From NCBI GenBank assembly GCA_025642065.1, contig JAODUP010000008.1, forward strand, positions 225,001-289,000: DNA of 64,000 nucleotides, read 5' to 3'. The position numbers were made by a program, and so were the translations under genes. The notes under the pieces were generated by a model. That model saw only the letters and a list, made by a program, of their open reading frames with translations, had not been told where the DNA came from and made no database searches. This stretch comes from Paralvinella palmiformis (lineage: Eukaryota; Annelida; Polychaeta; Terebellida; Alvinellidae). Below are positions 11,531-23,892 of the stretch, piece by piece. Positions within the stretch are counted from its first letter, which is position 1. Every line of letters starts with the position of its first letter.

Positions 11531-11931
11531 CTCGCAATTCAATTCACAATTAACATTGTGTCTAAACGAGTCATCTCAAATTCGTCGTATCACTCAGTCA
11601 AAATCCACGTGACTCAATGTAGGCTTAGAACAGATGAACTGAGTGAACTCTACCGAAGTGTGGCTACTATCTAGTTGTCTGAGGCATGCCATGGTCATCC
11701 TCATGATGACTTACGGCGGCATAAAACATGTATTACTCATCCGACGTCGTGTATTACTCATACCTCGAGTAGACGACATTAGACCGCCTTCGTGTATCAC
11801 CTGCATATTAATTATTAACAAGTATGTGGGGGCGGGGAACGGGACCGGGGGGGGGATTCTTGGCCGTTGTTATGGCAGCATCATAATTACTTCATAACTG
11901 TTGTTATGAGTTTGATAAGCCGGGGTATTAA

Positions 11932-11992
<61 letters not shown>

Positions 11993-12704
11993 GTTATAGT
12001 GATGATGATGATTGTGGTGGTGGTGATGATTTATGGGAGGGTTTATGAGAGGGTTTATGGGGCGAAGTAAAGGATTAATGTTGCTGTTTGTGCAAGGACG
12101 AGATATTAATAGAGAGCCGCGTAATATGATGGAGCTACCTGACTAAAGGAAGTGATTACTACCTCAGTCTGAGTCGGGGGGAGGGAAGGTACTTTAGACT
12201 AAATACACCCGCCCATCCTCATCATCACTTTCTGTCTTATTTCAGTCTTTCCTTTATTATTATATTTATATATCATCATCAGCAGCATCATCATCAGCAT
12301 CATCATCATCATCATCATCATCGTCATCATTAACATCACCTCTCTCTATGTCCGTATCTGTGTCTCTGACTCTTTGACTGTATGACTGTATGACTGTCTG
12401 TCTGCCTGTCTGTGTATGTGTATCATGCATGTTGATAGGTGTCTATTGCCCTTTGTAGAATATTATTTCTATCAATTCCCTAAGACACAGTTACTAGTCT
12501 CATTTGATCATCTGGTGTTCATCAGGGAGCCGCACCTCGGTCCTATTTCCATTGTCTGACCAACAACGAAGATAAACACAAACTCACTCGCTCACCCATC
12601 TATCCACTCACCCACCAAACCACTCACTCTGCCAATTAAACAATATGTTTCCCTCTATACCTACATAACATAATATATATTTACCTATATAGCCTCCACA
12701 GCCT
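11531..12704. repeat. Low-complexity stretch with (GAT)n and (CAT)n arrays
   Basis: No gene was recognised. The main features are a (GAT)n array at 11932-11992, a diverged GATG region to about 12030, an imperfect (CAT)n array at 12272-12330, a G-run near 11846-11855, and CTGTCTGCCTGTCTG-type repeats near 12390-12415. Confidence 0.85.
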
Positions 12705-13110
12705 TTTGACACCTGGGTTCAAACCTTGGCCGGGCGCTATGTCTGAGGTTCGTTTTGTTGTTCGGGGGGAATCCCCAGGCGGTCGCTTATTCGGCACAGC
12801 AGCCTCTATGTTGGAGTGGTTGAGGAACATCCTCCCCCACCACTCACTCACAGGGGAGCAGTACGGAAAGATGGAGCCGAAATACCCTGAGCGTGATCAC
12901 TGCCAGAGTGTTTTACGTTCTCAGGGGGGTTTTAACGTCCCCCTTTAATTTAAATAATTCAGTGGAGACGGCAGCGCCATTTAACGTGGTCAGCCACCCA
13001 CGATGTTGTGAGCCGATAAATTAATCCCTGGAAAAGTTTCGACCTCTTACGGGGTTCGAACCTGTGCCGTTGGCACCAAGTGCCGGGTGCTTAACCGCTG
13101 GGCCACCGGA
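12705..13110 (-). mobile_element. tRNA-derived SINE, family C copy 1
   Basis: The minus strand starts at 13110 with CCTCCGGTGGCCCAGCGGTT (A box) and has CAGGTTCGAACCCCG (B box) about 50-60 bp further. The body includes GGGGACGTTAAAA and CAGTGATCACGCTCAGGGTA, and the core lies at 12770-12950. That core and part of the head recur at 36665-36900, so this is a repeat family. A second B-box-like word in the opposite orientation (ACCTGGGTTCAAACC, 12711-12725) lies at the far end. The + strand 80-codon open frame here (12706-12948) is a by-product of the repeat. Confidence 0.8.
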
Positions 13111-13215
13111 GGTCTCTCTTTCATCTTTTATTTAGCCTCATTATCCTTGGAGGTGGCTCGGCTCATTTAGCCTAATGTGTACCAAAAAGTGGCTATAAAA
13201 CAATACCATCCACGT
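13111..13215 (+). mobile_element. SINE family A tail abutting SINE C head-on
   Basis: TCTTTCATCTTTTATTTAGC, CCTTGGAGGTGGCTCGGCTC and AAAAAGTGGCTATAAAACAA match the body and tail of family A (53786). It begins exactly where the minus-strand tRNA head of SINE C ends, giving a head-to-head junction at about 13110. Confidence 0.7.
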
Positions 13216-13349
13216 TTCAAACAAAATCGTATAGAATTGCTATCAGTGTAACGGATCATTATCGCTTAATATTTTATAAGATACCGCAGAATCTCGTCGT
13301 AAATAAACCACAAACGAAGTGTCCAGTTCGCCCATTCACGCACACATAT

Positions 13350-13386
<37 letters not shown>

Positions 13387-13550
13387 TGAGTGAGTAGGGT
13401 GAGTGAGTGAGTGAGTGAGTGGGGTGGAAGATAGAGGTGAGTGATGGTAGAAGAATGAAGAGAGTGGATGTGATGAGAATAGTATGAGTGAGTGAGTGAG
13501 ATGCACGTACGCACACATACACACACACATACACCTACCGTACCTTTTAT

Positions 13551-13634
<84 letters not shown>

Positions 13635-14054
13635 TTCCAATCTACCACACTATCTTTGTTTAACATGATAATAATACTTCATGGAGACATCATCGTCGGA
13701 CAAACACGAAGCTTAGTCATCCGAACGAACTCACCATTTGGACTTGTCACCGTCGACACTGTCAATATTGATATCACTTTTTATAACAATTGATCGTCGA
13801 CCTTCACCCACAAACCGGAAGCGGAAATCTCCCATCAAGTAAATTATTCATGACTTGCCAAATAATCATGAGGTTTCCATCAAACGGGAATCCTCTTCTG
13901 GACGTCGCCCTTTCAGAACACGACGCCCAATTGAGAGCCGCTGATGCCTGCTATTTATTGTGTTCGAAGATATTTTTATCACCGGTGGCAGGTGGAAAAA
14001 AATTATTTGTTGTTCTGTTCTGCAGAAGGTTTCTATGAATATTTAATGTACGCT
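13216..14054. repeat. Microsatellite cluster (CA)n, (GA)n, (TGAG)n, (AT)n
   Basis: CA then GA repeats occupy about 13345-13386, TGAG-rich repeats about 13388-13500, and a long (AT)n tract 13554-13631. From 13640 to 14054 no gene or repeat was recognised; the open frame at 13790-14038 matches nothing I know. Confidence 0.85.
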
Positions 14055-14165
14055 TTCTATGGTTGGATGGTCAGCGTTATGATCGTAATTACCGCAGTAT
14101 AGATTGGCAGTTCCGGTGGCTTGTAGATTCGAACCCGGCTCACACACCTATCTTTGTGGGATTTG
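14055..14165 (+). mobile_element. tRNA-like SINE head, low confidence
   Basis: GGTTGGATGGTCAGCGTTAT resembles an A-box region and TAGATTCGAACCCGG at about 14126 is a good B box, but the boxes are more widely spaced than in a tRNA gene. A short (AT)n tract follows at 14191-14215. No second copy was identified. Confidence 0.35.
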
Positions 14166-14439
14166 TTTCCCTTGGCAGATGCCCCTCGGAAATATATATA
14201 TATATATATATATATCCGGTGTGATCACCACTTCCGAGGCTAAACAACTCAACTCACCTGTTGTATAGTTTGGTGGTCCCTTGATCTCATGGAGACCATA
14301 CGTTTTGTTATTATATGATAATAGCCTCCTCACATTGGGGACAATAATATATTGTCTAAATTATGTACATCTTTTTGTTATATTCATGCATATATACGAG
14401 GGGAACGTTAATATTATTAATACAAACTGGTTTAATTCA

Positions 14440-15790
14440 ATTCAATGCAATCAATTTATTTCAGAATATAAAATTTCATATACACAGTGAAGTATATAAC
14501 AGACATAACAAATTAGAAACAAATTAGAAATTAAGTATTTTCTTCCATCTAGCACAATAGCTAGAATGAGAGTAAAACACCCCAAATGAATCAATATTAT
14601 TATTATTGACATAAATTCAAGACATACTCTCCCCCCTTAAAATACCAGATAATGTTCTGTATATATTATTAAAGACCACTACAACACGCTTATATGTATA
14701 TTGTTTATACATTGACCACAAATGACACCCATTGGCATTGCAAAGGAATTATCTAAATAATTTTACTTTAATACTGGAATAACATGTTTTGAAGCGACTG
14801 ATGAGCATATTCTCTCTTGATTAAAGTGATTTAACATATCTCATGATGTCATCATCATCCTTATAGTTGTTACGTATAATTACACCTAAATGTTTTATGC
14901 GTGTCACGAAAGTCAGCGGTACATCATTAAGGCAGATAATAAGTACAAATCAACCATTCAGTGAATTTGGTTTGAAACACATACACTTTGTCTTTTCTCA
15001 TTAATAATAATAAAATTTGAAACAGGAAAGTCAGTACATAACTCAAGCAGTTCCAGGAGAGCTGTAGGTGATACAGGTATCATCTACGTTAGATGATTTG
15101 TGATCATGCCAGTCATACTACAACCAATATAAAACTGGTTCAAGTTGCAACTGAGCTCGTCTATGTATATATTAAACAAGACGGGGGACACAATTCCACC
15201 CTGTCTTATACCATTAGACACAGTAAAGAATTGGGAGAATTGGTTACCTCAACGTACACAAAATGTTTGTTGACAATACGAGAAGGTGAGAAGACAGATC
15301 AAAGTAACATCAATATTACGTTTAATAAGTTTCTTAAAGAGACACCAATAATTAATACGATCGAATGCTTTTGAAGCACCAAGATAACAAATATATACTG
15401 GATTAGAGCGTTAATTATAATATTATGTTATCTGCTTGAGAGTGTACTAGAAGTTTCCAACTGAAACTGTAGTCTATCCAACAATAAGAGTTCCAATATC
15501 TTGGAAACAACACTGGTAATGGCAATAGACCTGTAATTGTCTTTGTCAGTAATAATACCCTTTGTATTCTTTATAATAGGAAAAATAATAGTCTCCATAA
15601 GCTTACAAGGTAGATAGTTGTATAGAAACGTGGCATTAAACAACATTAATAACAAACCAGTAACCGTAGAGTGTGCATACTTAAGGTGTACACCTTGCAT
15701 CGAGTCAGTACCTGCACTTTTACCCATTTTAAGTTCAGTGCAGAGAACCGAGGTCGCTCATTACAAAGGTCAGTATGAAATACCCCCCCC
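14440..15790 (-). mobile_element. Non-LTR retrotransposon RT and C-terminal region (LINE family B)
   Basis: Minus-strand reading recovers most of a LINE reverse transcriptase in broken frames. 15727-15428 gives the finger region (DKDNYRSIAITSVVSKILEL). About 15395-15260 gives the palm block (YLGASKAFDRINYWCLFKKL). About 15250-15170 gives GIRQGGIVSPVLFNIYIDEL. At about 15090-15105 the catalytic YADD block survives only as V-D-D next to a frameshift and stop. 14940-14760 gives a thumb or connection region (VTRIKHLGVIIRNNYKDDDD). A 3' end containing AATAAATTGATTGCATTGAA lies near 14440. Typical ORF2 proteins are far longer; no endonuclease domain was found upstream. Dead copy, clade uncertain. 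Confidence 0.85.
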
Positions 15791-16005
15791 CCCACTCATC
15801 TTACGGTATATATTATGGTATCACCCATTCTCTCACTCAATGACCTATTGACTGAACGGCTGACCCGCTGACTCACTGTTTCACTCAGTCATTCACTACA
15901 TCCCTCCTTCACTCACTAGCTAACCTTCCCACTCACTCACTCAACCATTCAATTAGTTAATGTCTATGTTATTAATTCTCATCATATATACGGTGAGCTA
16001 AATGA

Positions 16006-16049
<44 letters not shown>

Positions 16050-16440
16050 CGATCGAAAGACTAATAAATATAGGGACATCTAAATGATACATTGGGTAAT
16101 GCGTGGGACTGTGTTTACTCTCATAATACCGAGAGTTCGTGATGACAAGATATACGGAGTGACACAGCCACAAGAAAACAAGGCCAAAGTATGGCAAATA
16201 CAACACCTTTATCCTCAACTTTGATATCCGATGTTTTATATTTTGTAATATAAATTGTGCATACTCGAATGACAGTTGTGTCCATATTAGGATGCATTAA
16301 ACTGATGTAAGAAAAAAATCAGAAAAGTGAGCGAAAATGGAAGAAATGTAGGAAATTAATGTGGTCTCTGGAACAGTTGCTTGGTGCATCGTGTGAAATA
16401 TGTTTGATTAAAGTACAAATATAAAATATATTATATTTCT
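15791..16440. repeat. Low-complexity stretch with (GACA)n
   Basis: C-run near 15783-15793, CACT-rich sequence about 15890-15945, and a (GACA)n array at 16007-16042. The rest shows nothing recognisable. Confidence 0.8.
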
Positions 16441-16442
<2 letters not shown>

Positions 16443-16516
<74 letters not shown>

Positions 16517-16531
16517 CAACAACAATAATAA
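16443..16531. repeat. (TAA)n microsatellite
   Basis: Long TAA array with a short ACAACA interruption near its right end, immediately upstream of the RTE-like fragment. Confidence 0.95.
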
Positions 16532-17465
16532 ATGACTTTGTCGAAAGAAAATGACAGGAGTTTAAGAGATGACAGACAATGAAACAAGTGAAGAATTATT
16601 GGGCTACAAAAAGAAAGGAAAATATCATGGCTCAGCAAGAAATCATGGGAGCTGGTAGAAGACGGGAAACAACTAAAGACTAGCATAGAATTAGCGAAGT
16701 CTGAAAGGATAAAGCAAAGGTACAAATATTCTTTTGGAAATCCTGAATATATCTTTGCCCATTGAACCTGTGATAGGTGTTGAATTAGTTCCCAAAATTG
16801 ACGAAATCAACACAAAAATAGAGATTGAGACAGTATTGATTACGTTAAAAATGAGAAAGCCGGAGGCAAAGATGATGTTACAGCAGAATAGTTGAAAAGA
16901 AATATGATGATAACAGAAACTTGCATTCTATGTTTATTCAAATCAATTTGGGAACAAGGAAAGGTACTAAAGATATAGAATATGGGACTGATTGTTAAAA
17001 TACAAAACAAAAAGCTAATTTTACAGTGTGGAAATTTTAGAGGTATTACTGGCATGTTCGTCCCCAGTAAAGTGTTCAGAAGAGTGATATTAGACAGAAT
17101 AAGAGACAGAATTGACAACAAGTTCAGAGATGAACGTGCAGGTTCCAAAAAAGGATAAAGTACAGCTGGGCAGTTATTCATTCTTCAAAGCATAATAGAA
17201 CAAGTAGTGGAATGATAAGCAACACTATATGCAATTTTCGTAGATTTCGAAAAGGCGTTTGACTCGATGCACCAAGAGAACCTTTGAAACATCCTGACCA
17301 TGAAGCTACGGAATCCGTCAAAAGATAAAAATACTAGTCCTAATTTTATATGATGACAGTGAAGGTGCAACATCGAATGAAGGATAAGAATATCAGTTGT
17401 TCAAGGTAATAACTGGAGGTGAACAATATGTACTGTTAGGATTTCTTTTCTTATTAGTGGAGACT
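16530..17465 (+). mobile_element. RTE-like LINE reverse transcriptase fragment
   Basis: Plus-strand reading gives characteristic RTE-clade RT sequence in broken frames. 17035-17160 reads approximately RGITGMFVPSKVFRRVILDR and then RIRDRIDNKFRDERAGSKKG. 17180-17280 reads QLFILQSIIEQ, then AIFVDFEKAFDSMHQENL, carrying the first catalytic Asp block. Stops interrupt QVVEW and the QSII junction, and the next block (a VRQGC-like remnant, about 17400) is badly decayed. The endonuclease and YADD regions were not found here. The C-terminal part of a similar element lies at 20185-20790. Confidence 0.85.
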
Positions 17466-18182
17466 TAAATGACCGGAAAGATGATCGGTTCTCGATGTTA
17501 TGGTATCACTATATGTTTTCGGATTGTTCAGCTTTCTGATAAGTTACACCAGTCAAACTGGTGTATATTACATATCAAATAAAATATATTTAATTTCTAT
17601 TAGTATAAATTGATTATATTTGGATATTTTGTATTTCTTTTATTTTAATTGATCATTTGATACCTACATTATCGCCCCTCTGGTTTTTATACTAAGAACC
17701 TGGTTTTTAGTTACGTGTGTTAATGGTTGAGAGTTGTTGGCGTTGTTGTGTAACGATGAGAATTTCTCTCCACTCCCCCCCCCCTTATTTCTTCTTATAC
17801 AATTATACATATTTATAGATATTAAATTATAGTAACGCTCAGTTTCTTGTGCCGTTTTATTTGTTTAGCGATGGGACAACATAATGGAAAACGGTTACTA
17901 GACACTTCGCAAAACTGGACACTTCGCCGTCGATAATAAATTATTTCTTTTAAATTAAATGTTTGATGCTAAATGTTATCAGTATGTGTGTTTATAATGT
18001 TTCTAACAATAATATTAACTATTGACACAAATATTGATATTGCATATATATATAAATGCATTGTTTCTTTTGTTGGTTTCAGCAGTTCTTTGTTTAGTGT
18101 GTGGCTGTTTTGTGATTGATTGCAATTAACATATATGACATTGATATGTATTTGCACACAAAAAACTAATATTTACAATAGT

Positions 18183-18184
<2 letters not shown>
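17466..18184. other. Unannotated stretch
   Basis: No gene was recognised. A perfect short inverted repeat, TTACACCAG/CTGGTGTA, lies at about 17542-17565, and a C-run near 17775-17783. Confidence 0.4.
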
Positions 18185-18247
<63 letters not shown>

Positions 18248-18309
18248 TTATATTTTATAACTATTATATTTGTATTATGTTTATTTTTTATATTATATGT
18301 ATATATATA

Positions 18310-18383
<74 letters not shown>

Positions 18384-18470
18384 AAATATAAAACATAAAC
18401 ATAATACAAATACGTGCTGGATAAAACATAATACAATTAGCAATGGATGAAACATAATACAATTAGCAAT
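18185..18470. repeat. (AT)n arrays flanked by inverted repeat, plus 26-bp direct repeat
   Basis: (AT)n occupies 18185-18240 and about 18299-18380. The arms TATTTGTATTATGTTTAT (about 18267-18284) and ATAAACATAATACAAATA (about 18395-18412) are inverted around the second array, so the region could form a long hairpin. Two direct copies containing AAACATAATACAATTAGCAA follow at 18419-18444 and 18445-18470. Confidence 0.85.
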
Positions 18471-18900
18471 ACGAATACACTATGTATGAACATGAGACAA
18501 TTAATAAGCATATTTATCAGCGAATACACGGCTTGTAGATTTGACTAACATCTCTGAGTATTTCTTTGTGAGTTAAATTTCCACTGCACGGCTGAAGATG
18601 GACCAGGAAGCAGAATTTTGTTCACTAATAATGCCGAAGAGAAATGAACAATATTCCTACATTAGTTCAACCATGTGAAAGTGAGTCAGAAACGTATTTA
18701 ATAAATATCCAATTGAACACTAGACCAACCCCGCCCCCATTAGATATGATAACTGTTCTTTACATGTTTGCTCTTTATCCAATCGTGGAGGTTAATAAAT
18801 AAATAAGTAATATTTTCAATGAGGGCGAAATGTCCATGAGAGCGAAGTGTCTCGGGGGCGAGGTGTCTCATTTTACCGGAGGCGGGACGTCCAAGAGGAC
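18471..18900. other. Unannotated stretch
   Basis: No gene recognised. Just before the LINE fragment, GGGGGCGAGGTGTC and similar GCGAAGTGTC/GCGAAATGTCC words recur at 18825-18910, suggesting an eroded short tandem repeat. Confidence 0.4.
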
Positions 18901-18904
18901 GAGG

Positions 18905-20140
18905 TGTTCAGTTCTCGTGGAAAGCATCTGAAGCAGATAGGGCCTAATGCAAGTAATTTGATTACTATGTTAATAACACCACCTAATGGTACAGCTACAC
19001 AAAATGTAGGTTTAATAAATTGTCAGTGGATCTATAAAAAATCTTATGAAATATCTGAGGTTCTTAAGGATTTGGATCTTGATGTTTTTTGGCTGATTGG
19101 TAATGTTTCAGGTCAGAAATTTGTATGTGATGTGACTCCAGCTGGATAGTCATTTCATCATGCAGCCCGGATTCACAGAAGGGTGTAGAAATAAAGACTG
19201 TCCTTCCAAATATTTTAATAACTTCTTCTATCAAAAGATATTAAATACACCAAATAGGTTCCCATCCAGCACCTTATCACAGGGTATACCATTGGTAGAA
19301 GAGTCCTGCATGTCCATGATGGATAAATTCAAGCCTCTTTCAGAGACTAATATTATACATTTGCTAAGAATAACATCTAAAATTTGGGGCAGTTGACCCT
19401 AAGTCTATCTATCTTATGAAAGAGCTTGCGGATTTTCTGATAAGCCGAATTACAAAAATAGTTAATAAATCCTTTTATTTGGGTGTTTTTCCAAGGTCTG
19501 TGAAAGCTGTTCTTTGCAAAACATTAATAAAAACACAGTTTGGACTGCAATATTTTAAATAAATTTAACACGTGTATCTAAACTTATAGAAAGGGCTGTT
19601 GCTTTCCGCCTAAAAAAATATTGATTCAATAATAACCTTAATGAAACACTACAGTTTGGATATAAAAGTGGACTACCTTCTTAAGAACACTCCCTGATTA
19701 AAATTATTTTTTATTAAAGAAGTACTTGTTATTGAGGCCCATCTCTTTGTTACATCTCGTATAGACTATTGTAACTTCCGGTTATATGGCGTATCTGATT
19801 ATAACATGAATCGCCTTCAGAATAGTGCAGCTCGCATATAGTGACAAATACTCGAAAATATGATCATATCACCCCAATTCTTTAAAAATAACATTTACCA
19901 CTTTTAATATCCAAACTGTAGTGATTCATTAAGGTTATTATTGAATAACTATTTGTTTATGCGGAAAGCAACAGCCCTTTATATAAGCTTAGGTACAAAT
20001 ATTTGTTAGACAGCGTATCCATTTCAAGATTTTACTAACAACTTCTAAATCTATCAGTGAAATCAGTGGTGTCAATTAGATAGCCATTCCCAAAACTCAC
20101 GTCATCCAATCAGATACCATTACAGATACAAGCAAATAAA
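18905..20140 (+). mobile_element. LINE family A copy with deletions and an internal inverted segment
   Basis: 18960-19180 encodes the start of an endonuclease domain: approximately NVGLINCQWIYKKSYEISEV, then LKDLDLDVFWLIGNVSGQKF. After a deletion, 19220-19400 encodes the linker before RT (FPSSTLSQGIPLVEESCMSM). 19480-19680 carries the RT N-terminus in broken frames. 19735-19895 jumps to the C-terminal block (RIDYCN- and ISDYNMNRLQ-like). A segment at 19898-19995 is the inverse complement of 19575-19671 and sits inside that C-terminal block, after which the C-terminus resumes at about 20012-20110 in the original orientation. All frames carry stops. The family matches 29045-29905 and 47690-46795. 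Confidence 0.85.
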
Positions 20141-20184
20141 GACACCAAAGATGAAAACGTTTGTATTTAGGACGGAACTTAAAA

Positions 20185-20795
20185 TTAACCAAAAATATAT
20201 ATATATCAATGACCAAGAACTGAATGACGTAGAGAACTACACATATCTGGATGAGAATATCAGTAAGTACAGATGAGACGATTAAGACATTACCAACAAA
20301 ATAGAGAAATCAAGGAAATCTTCGATGAAATTTAAACACGTACGAAGTTTAAATGTATACACTTTGAGAACAAAACTCGATTGATTCAGTCGGCTATTCA
20401 CATTTGCGTCGTAATTTGGATGTAAAACATGAAGAGTAAGCAAAATTGCCGACAAGAAGCTGGTCATCTTCCGGTAGACCTGTCTCGGAAGAATTCATAA
20501 AAGAGTAATTATAAACAAAGATATTGAAAAGATCACAAAGCAAGATAGGATAAATGTAAATGTTCAGAACAGAAGATGAAACAAGATCGGACATGTACCG
20601 AGAAGGAAGAAAAATAATCTCTACCTGACATTGACGTCAGAAGAGACGAGGAAAGTTGGTCGACCAAAAACAACACAATAAGAACGAGATCATCTGGGAT
20701 GGGCTACAATGGAAAAACGAAAGACACGTATGTAGCTGTTGAAGAGAAAGACAATACAGTGATACAGCAATCACGAGAACCGAATACGTTACCTA
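20185..20795 (+). mobile_element. RTE-like LINE ORF2 C-terminal fragment
   Basis: 20205-20260 reads INDQELNDVENYTYLDENIS, a standard RTE-type segment after the RT palm. 20340-20410 reads NVYTLRTK and then LRLIQSAI in a shifted frame. 20570-20680 corresponds to the RWIGH-LRR and GKRKVGRPKTTW region near the C-terminus, seen as RRGKLVDQKQHN in the current frame. Frameshifts and stops are frequent. It may be the other end of the RTE copy at 16530-17465, split by the intervening LINE A insertion at 18905-20140, although this was not tested by alignment. Confidence 0.8.
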
Positions 20796-20802
20796 AACTG
20801 CC

Positions 20803-20803
<1 letters not shown>

Positions 20804-20847
<44 letters not shown>

Positions 20848-20965
20848 CCCAAGTTTAATAAACCCCTCTTATTGGCAAGAGCCATTAAAATGCAATGTAC
20901 GATAAACTAATTATCAAAATAATACATCTTGCAGTATAATTAGATATCAATAAGACTTAACGTAA
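20804..20965 (-). mobile_element. LINE 3' end with (AAT)n tail
   Basis: (AAT)n at 20804-20845 adjoins ACCCCAAGTTTAATAAACCC and GGCAAGAGCCATTAAAATGC, then CAAAATAATACATCTTGCA. The layout parallels the LINE A 3' ends at 11012 and 46795. The segment CGATAAACTAATTATCAAAA closely matches 25769-25815. Confidence 0.65.
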
Positions 20966-21683
20966 TAGTTCCCAACCTAATCATCATCAGTATCATCATC
21001 ATAAACAGTTTAATCATGTCCGTGCGTGTTTTTGCTTCTTTGTGTGTGTGTGTGTGTATGTGTGCGTGCGTGTGCGTGTGTGTGTGTGTGTATGTGTGTG
21101 TAAATATATTATGCATGCATGTGTATGCGTGCTCCAAGACGCGCTTCCACCACTATATATGTATGAAAAGCCGTATTAAAGACAACAAAGAATAAATCTA
21201 TCCCGTAATCAACGCTCCATCTGGCGAGAGACAAACACACTACAGGTATGGGGTAGAAAGTAACCGCTAAATGGTGCCAGACTGATGGCATAAGCTGATA
21301 AAACGGCAGTCACCGATGATAGGACGTCTGTAATATTGTTTTACGGACATGCCGTAGAAGATGCACAAAGAAAATATGTGTTTTGTCTAAACTAACTGTA
21401 ACATCGCAATGTGATTGGCTACCTGTCAGAACAGAATCTGACAGTAGGTTAATGTGTCTTACATCTTAAAGACTATCTCGGAGACAATGGAAATCCTGAC
21501 AGAGCTCCATCTTTAATGATTATTATCATGCTCTCAGAATCTAGATTTGTTGTTGTGGCGTTGTTCTAAAGACAGGGCACAAATATAAGGTCACACAAAG
21601 TATGGAAATATGATATTTTGTACATGGATTTATAGTTTTCATATTTATTTTATTAGATTTAGTTTGTTTCGTTTATTTATCCA

Positions 21684-21718
<35 letters not shown>

Positions 21719-22254
21719 CGGACGTGTATTGATACATGGTTCATATAGGTAGGATTTATTCAGTTATTCGAACCCAGAATAAAGCTGAGGTCAGCATCTG
21801 AGGTGTCGAAATGTTTTATATACAGGTTTCTTTTGGACCACAGAAAATTACTGTTGAATGTAAACTGTGGTGTCAAAATAGTTTATGATATGTATGTAGC
21901 AAGTCACCATTGAACCACACGCACGTGTTGTTTGTTGCGAGCTGTGGTATCAAATGGTAGGTTTTTACGTGCTTCCGCTTTTTGTACGTAGCCTGCATGT
22001 AGCCGCTTTCCTGTGGGCGTGACATATTTGTCGCGTACGACAGGCTGATGAGTGAAAATTCTATACGCACACATTTATCAATATGTGGAGGTATGGAACA
22101 TTTTATTTTTAGATTAATGTATGTATAGTTGTATTTAGATTTATGGAGGTAGGTTTCGAAGGATGTTTAGATATGTTGATGCTCTGTGCCTGTTGCCTCT
22201 TACTATGTACCCTAAAACACACACCACACACACACATACACACACACACACACA

Positions 22255-22339
<85 letters not shown>

Positions 22340-22722
22340 TTATTTATAAAAAATAAATAATTAATGCACTACTCTTCGTTGTCTTTCTAATCAAACCACA
22401 CAGTTAAGTCAATGGCAACAACATATCGTCAGTTTAATCTAATGTAGAAGTTTCTCACACTAATTCTAATACAGATTCAAAAATACAAGTCGTAATTCTG
22501 ATAGGACTAACAGTTTCTACGACTATATCAACCTACTGTATATTTGTTTATACACACACTCACTCTAACAAAGAGTTTCTCTTTTATCAGTAGAAAACAT
22601 ATTTTGGAAGCAAGTGGTCTTTTTTAACCTCTAATTAATGACAAAAATAAAAACAAAATAGATATTAATAGGAAGTTCTAGATAAAGATCTTCTGTATAT
22701 ATTATTGGATTAAAACAGCTAT

Positions 22723-22766
<44 letters not shown>

Positions 22767-23892
22767 TGTGTGTGTGGGGGGGACCTGATACAGAGAATCA
22801 CAAATCGTTAAAAATAAACTCCGGACGATTCATCGGGAGGAAGAATCCTTAGAAGCAGCTTTTCATACTAAGACATGTGTAATATCTGACCAGTCCGTGA
22901 CGTAATTATTACACGGATATGATTGTTACATTACGGAAACCAAAATGAAAACTTAACACTTTTCTTCAAAACAAAACAAAATGTGTCGTCATCCTTGACT
23001 TATTGTGAACATACTATTTTAATATAGAAGGTTCTATTATACGAAACCCTTACTGTACATAACCATATCCCATTTCTTATCCAACCCATTTAAATATCAG
23101 CAATTTACATTACATTTTAAGCAGTGAGCGATGAGTGTCACAACTTTGGGTTAACTTTATTACGCCCCAGTTACTATCAAATTGTTGCCTACATCTAACC
23201 CGAATGAAGAGGCTACCATATACACCTTATATATTTGTTATAATTGATTAAATAAAACCGTCAAATTGTTTCCCCGTTTTATTAGATATCAATCCCATGG
23301 GATATATTTCGCCCGAACCTGAATCAAATATATGTCAGCATTTCAGACCTTTAAACTGAGAATAAAGGTTAAAAGGGTTTGAAATTTTGAAACACTTCCC
23401 TCCTGAAAATGATCAAAGATAAGTAATTATAAATATCACCATCTTCTCCTTCGTGCTACTGATTCAATTACCGATTCAAGAATCCCAAAAGAAAGGTACC
23501 CTGGATTATATGTTCCAGGTGTGATCAGCATCGAAAATAAACAAACCGAATATTCGTTCACATAAGGGATGGGCGTACTAGTGTACTTAAGTACATCAAG
23601 TACTTAACTTGGATTTTGATTTGGCTTTTGTTAGGAGGCTGAAGTTGAACTTGTACGTGGCTTTTGTAAGGAGGTAATTTATAATTTATATTATTATAAT
23701 TCCATATAGTCTGTTTTAGATGTTAATAAGACTTATTAATCCACCAAATGCCGTTACTAACATCTTAAATTATATTTTGTCATTCACACTAGATATATTC
23801 ATGTTTAGGTGATTGCTGAGTTAATAATCCATTAATAGTGCGAAAAGAAATGGGCATTAATAATGTGCTGATAATAAAAAAATGAATAGGGT
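20966..23892. repeat. Gene-less stretch with several microsatellites
   Basis: No protein-coding similarity was recognised. Repeats are (GT)n at 21040-21101, (CA)n at about 21691-21717, compound (CA)n-(AT)n at 22217-22347, and (CT)n-(GT)n at 22725-22776. The remaining sequence, including 22780-23890, shows nothing I can name. Confidence 0.8.

Noticed and set aside
12706..12948. 80-codon + strand frame.
   Set aside because: It lies within SINE family C on the opposite strand and recurs in part at 36.7 kb as a repeat.
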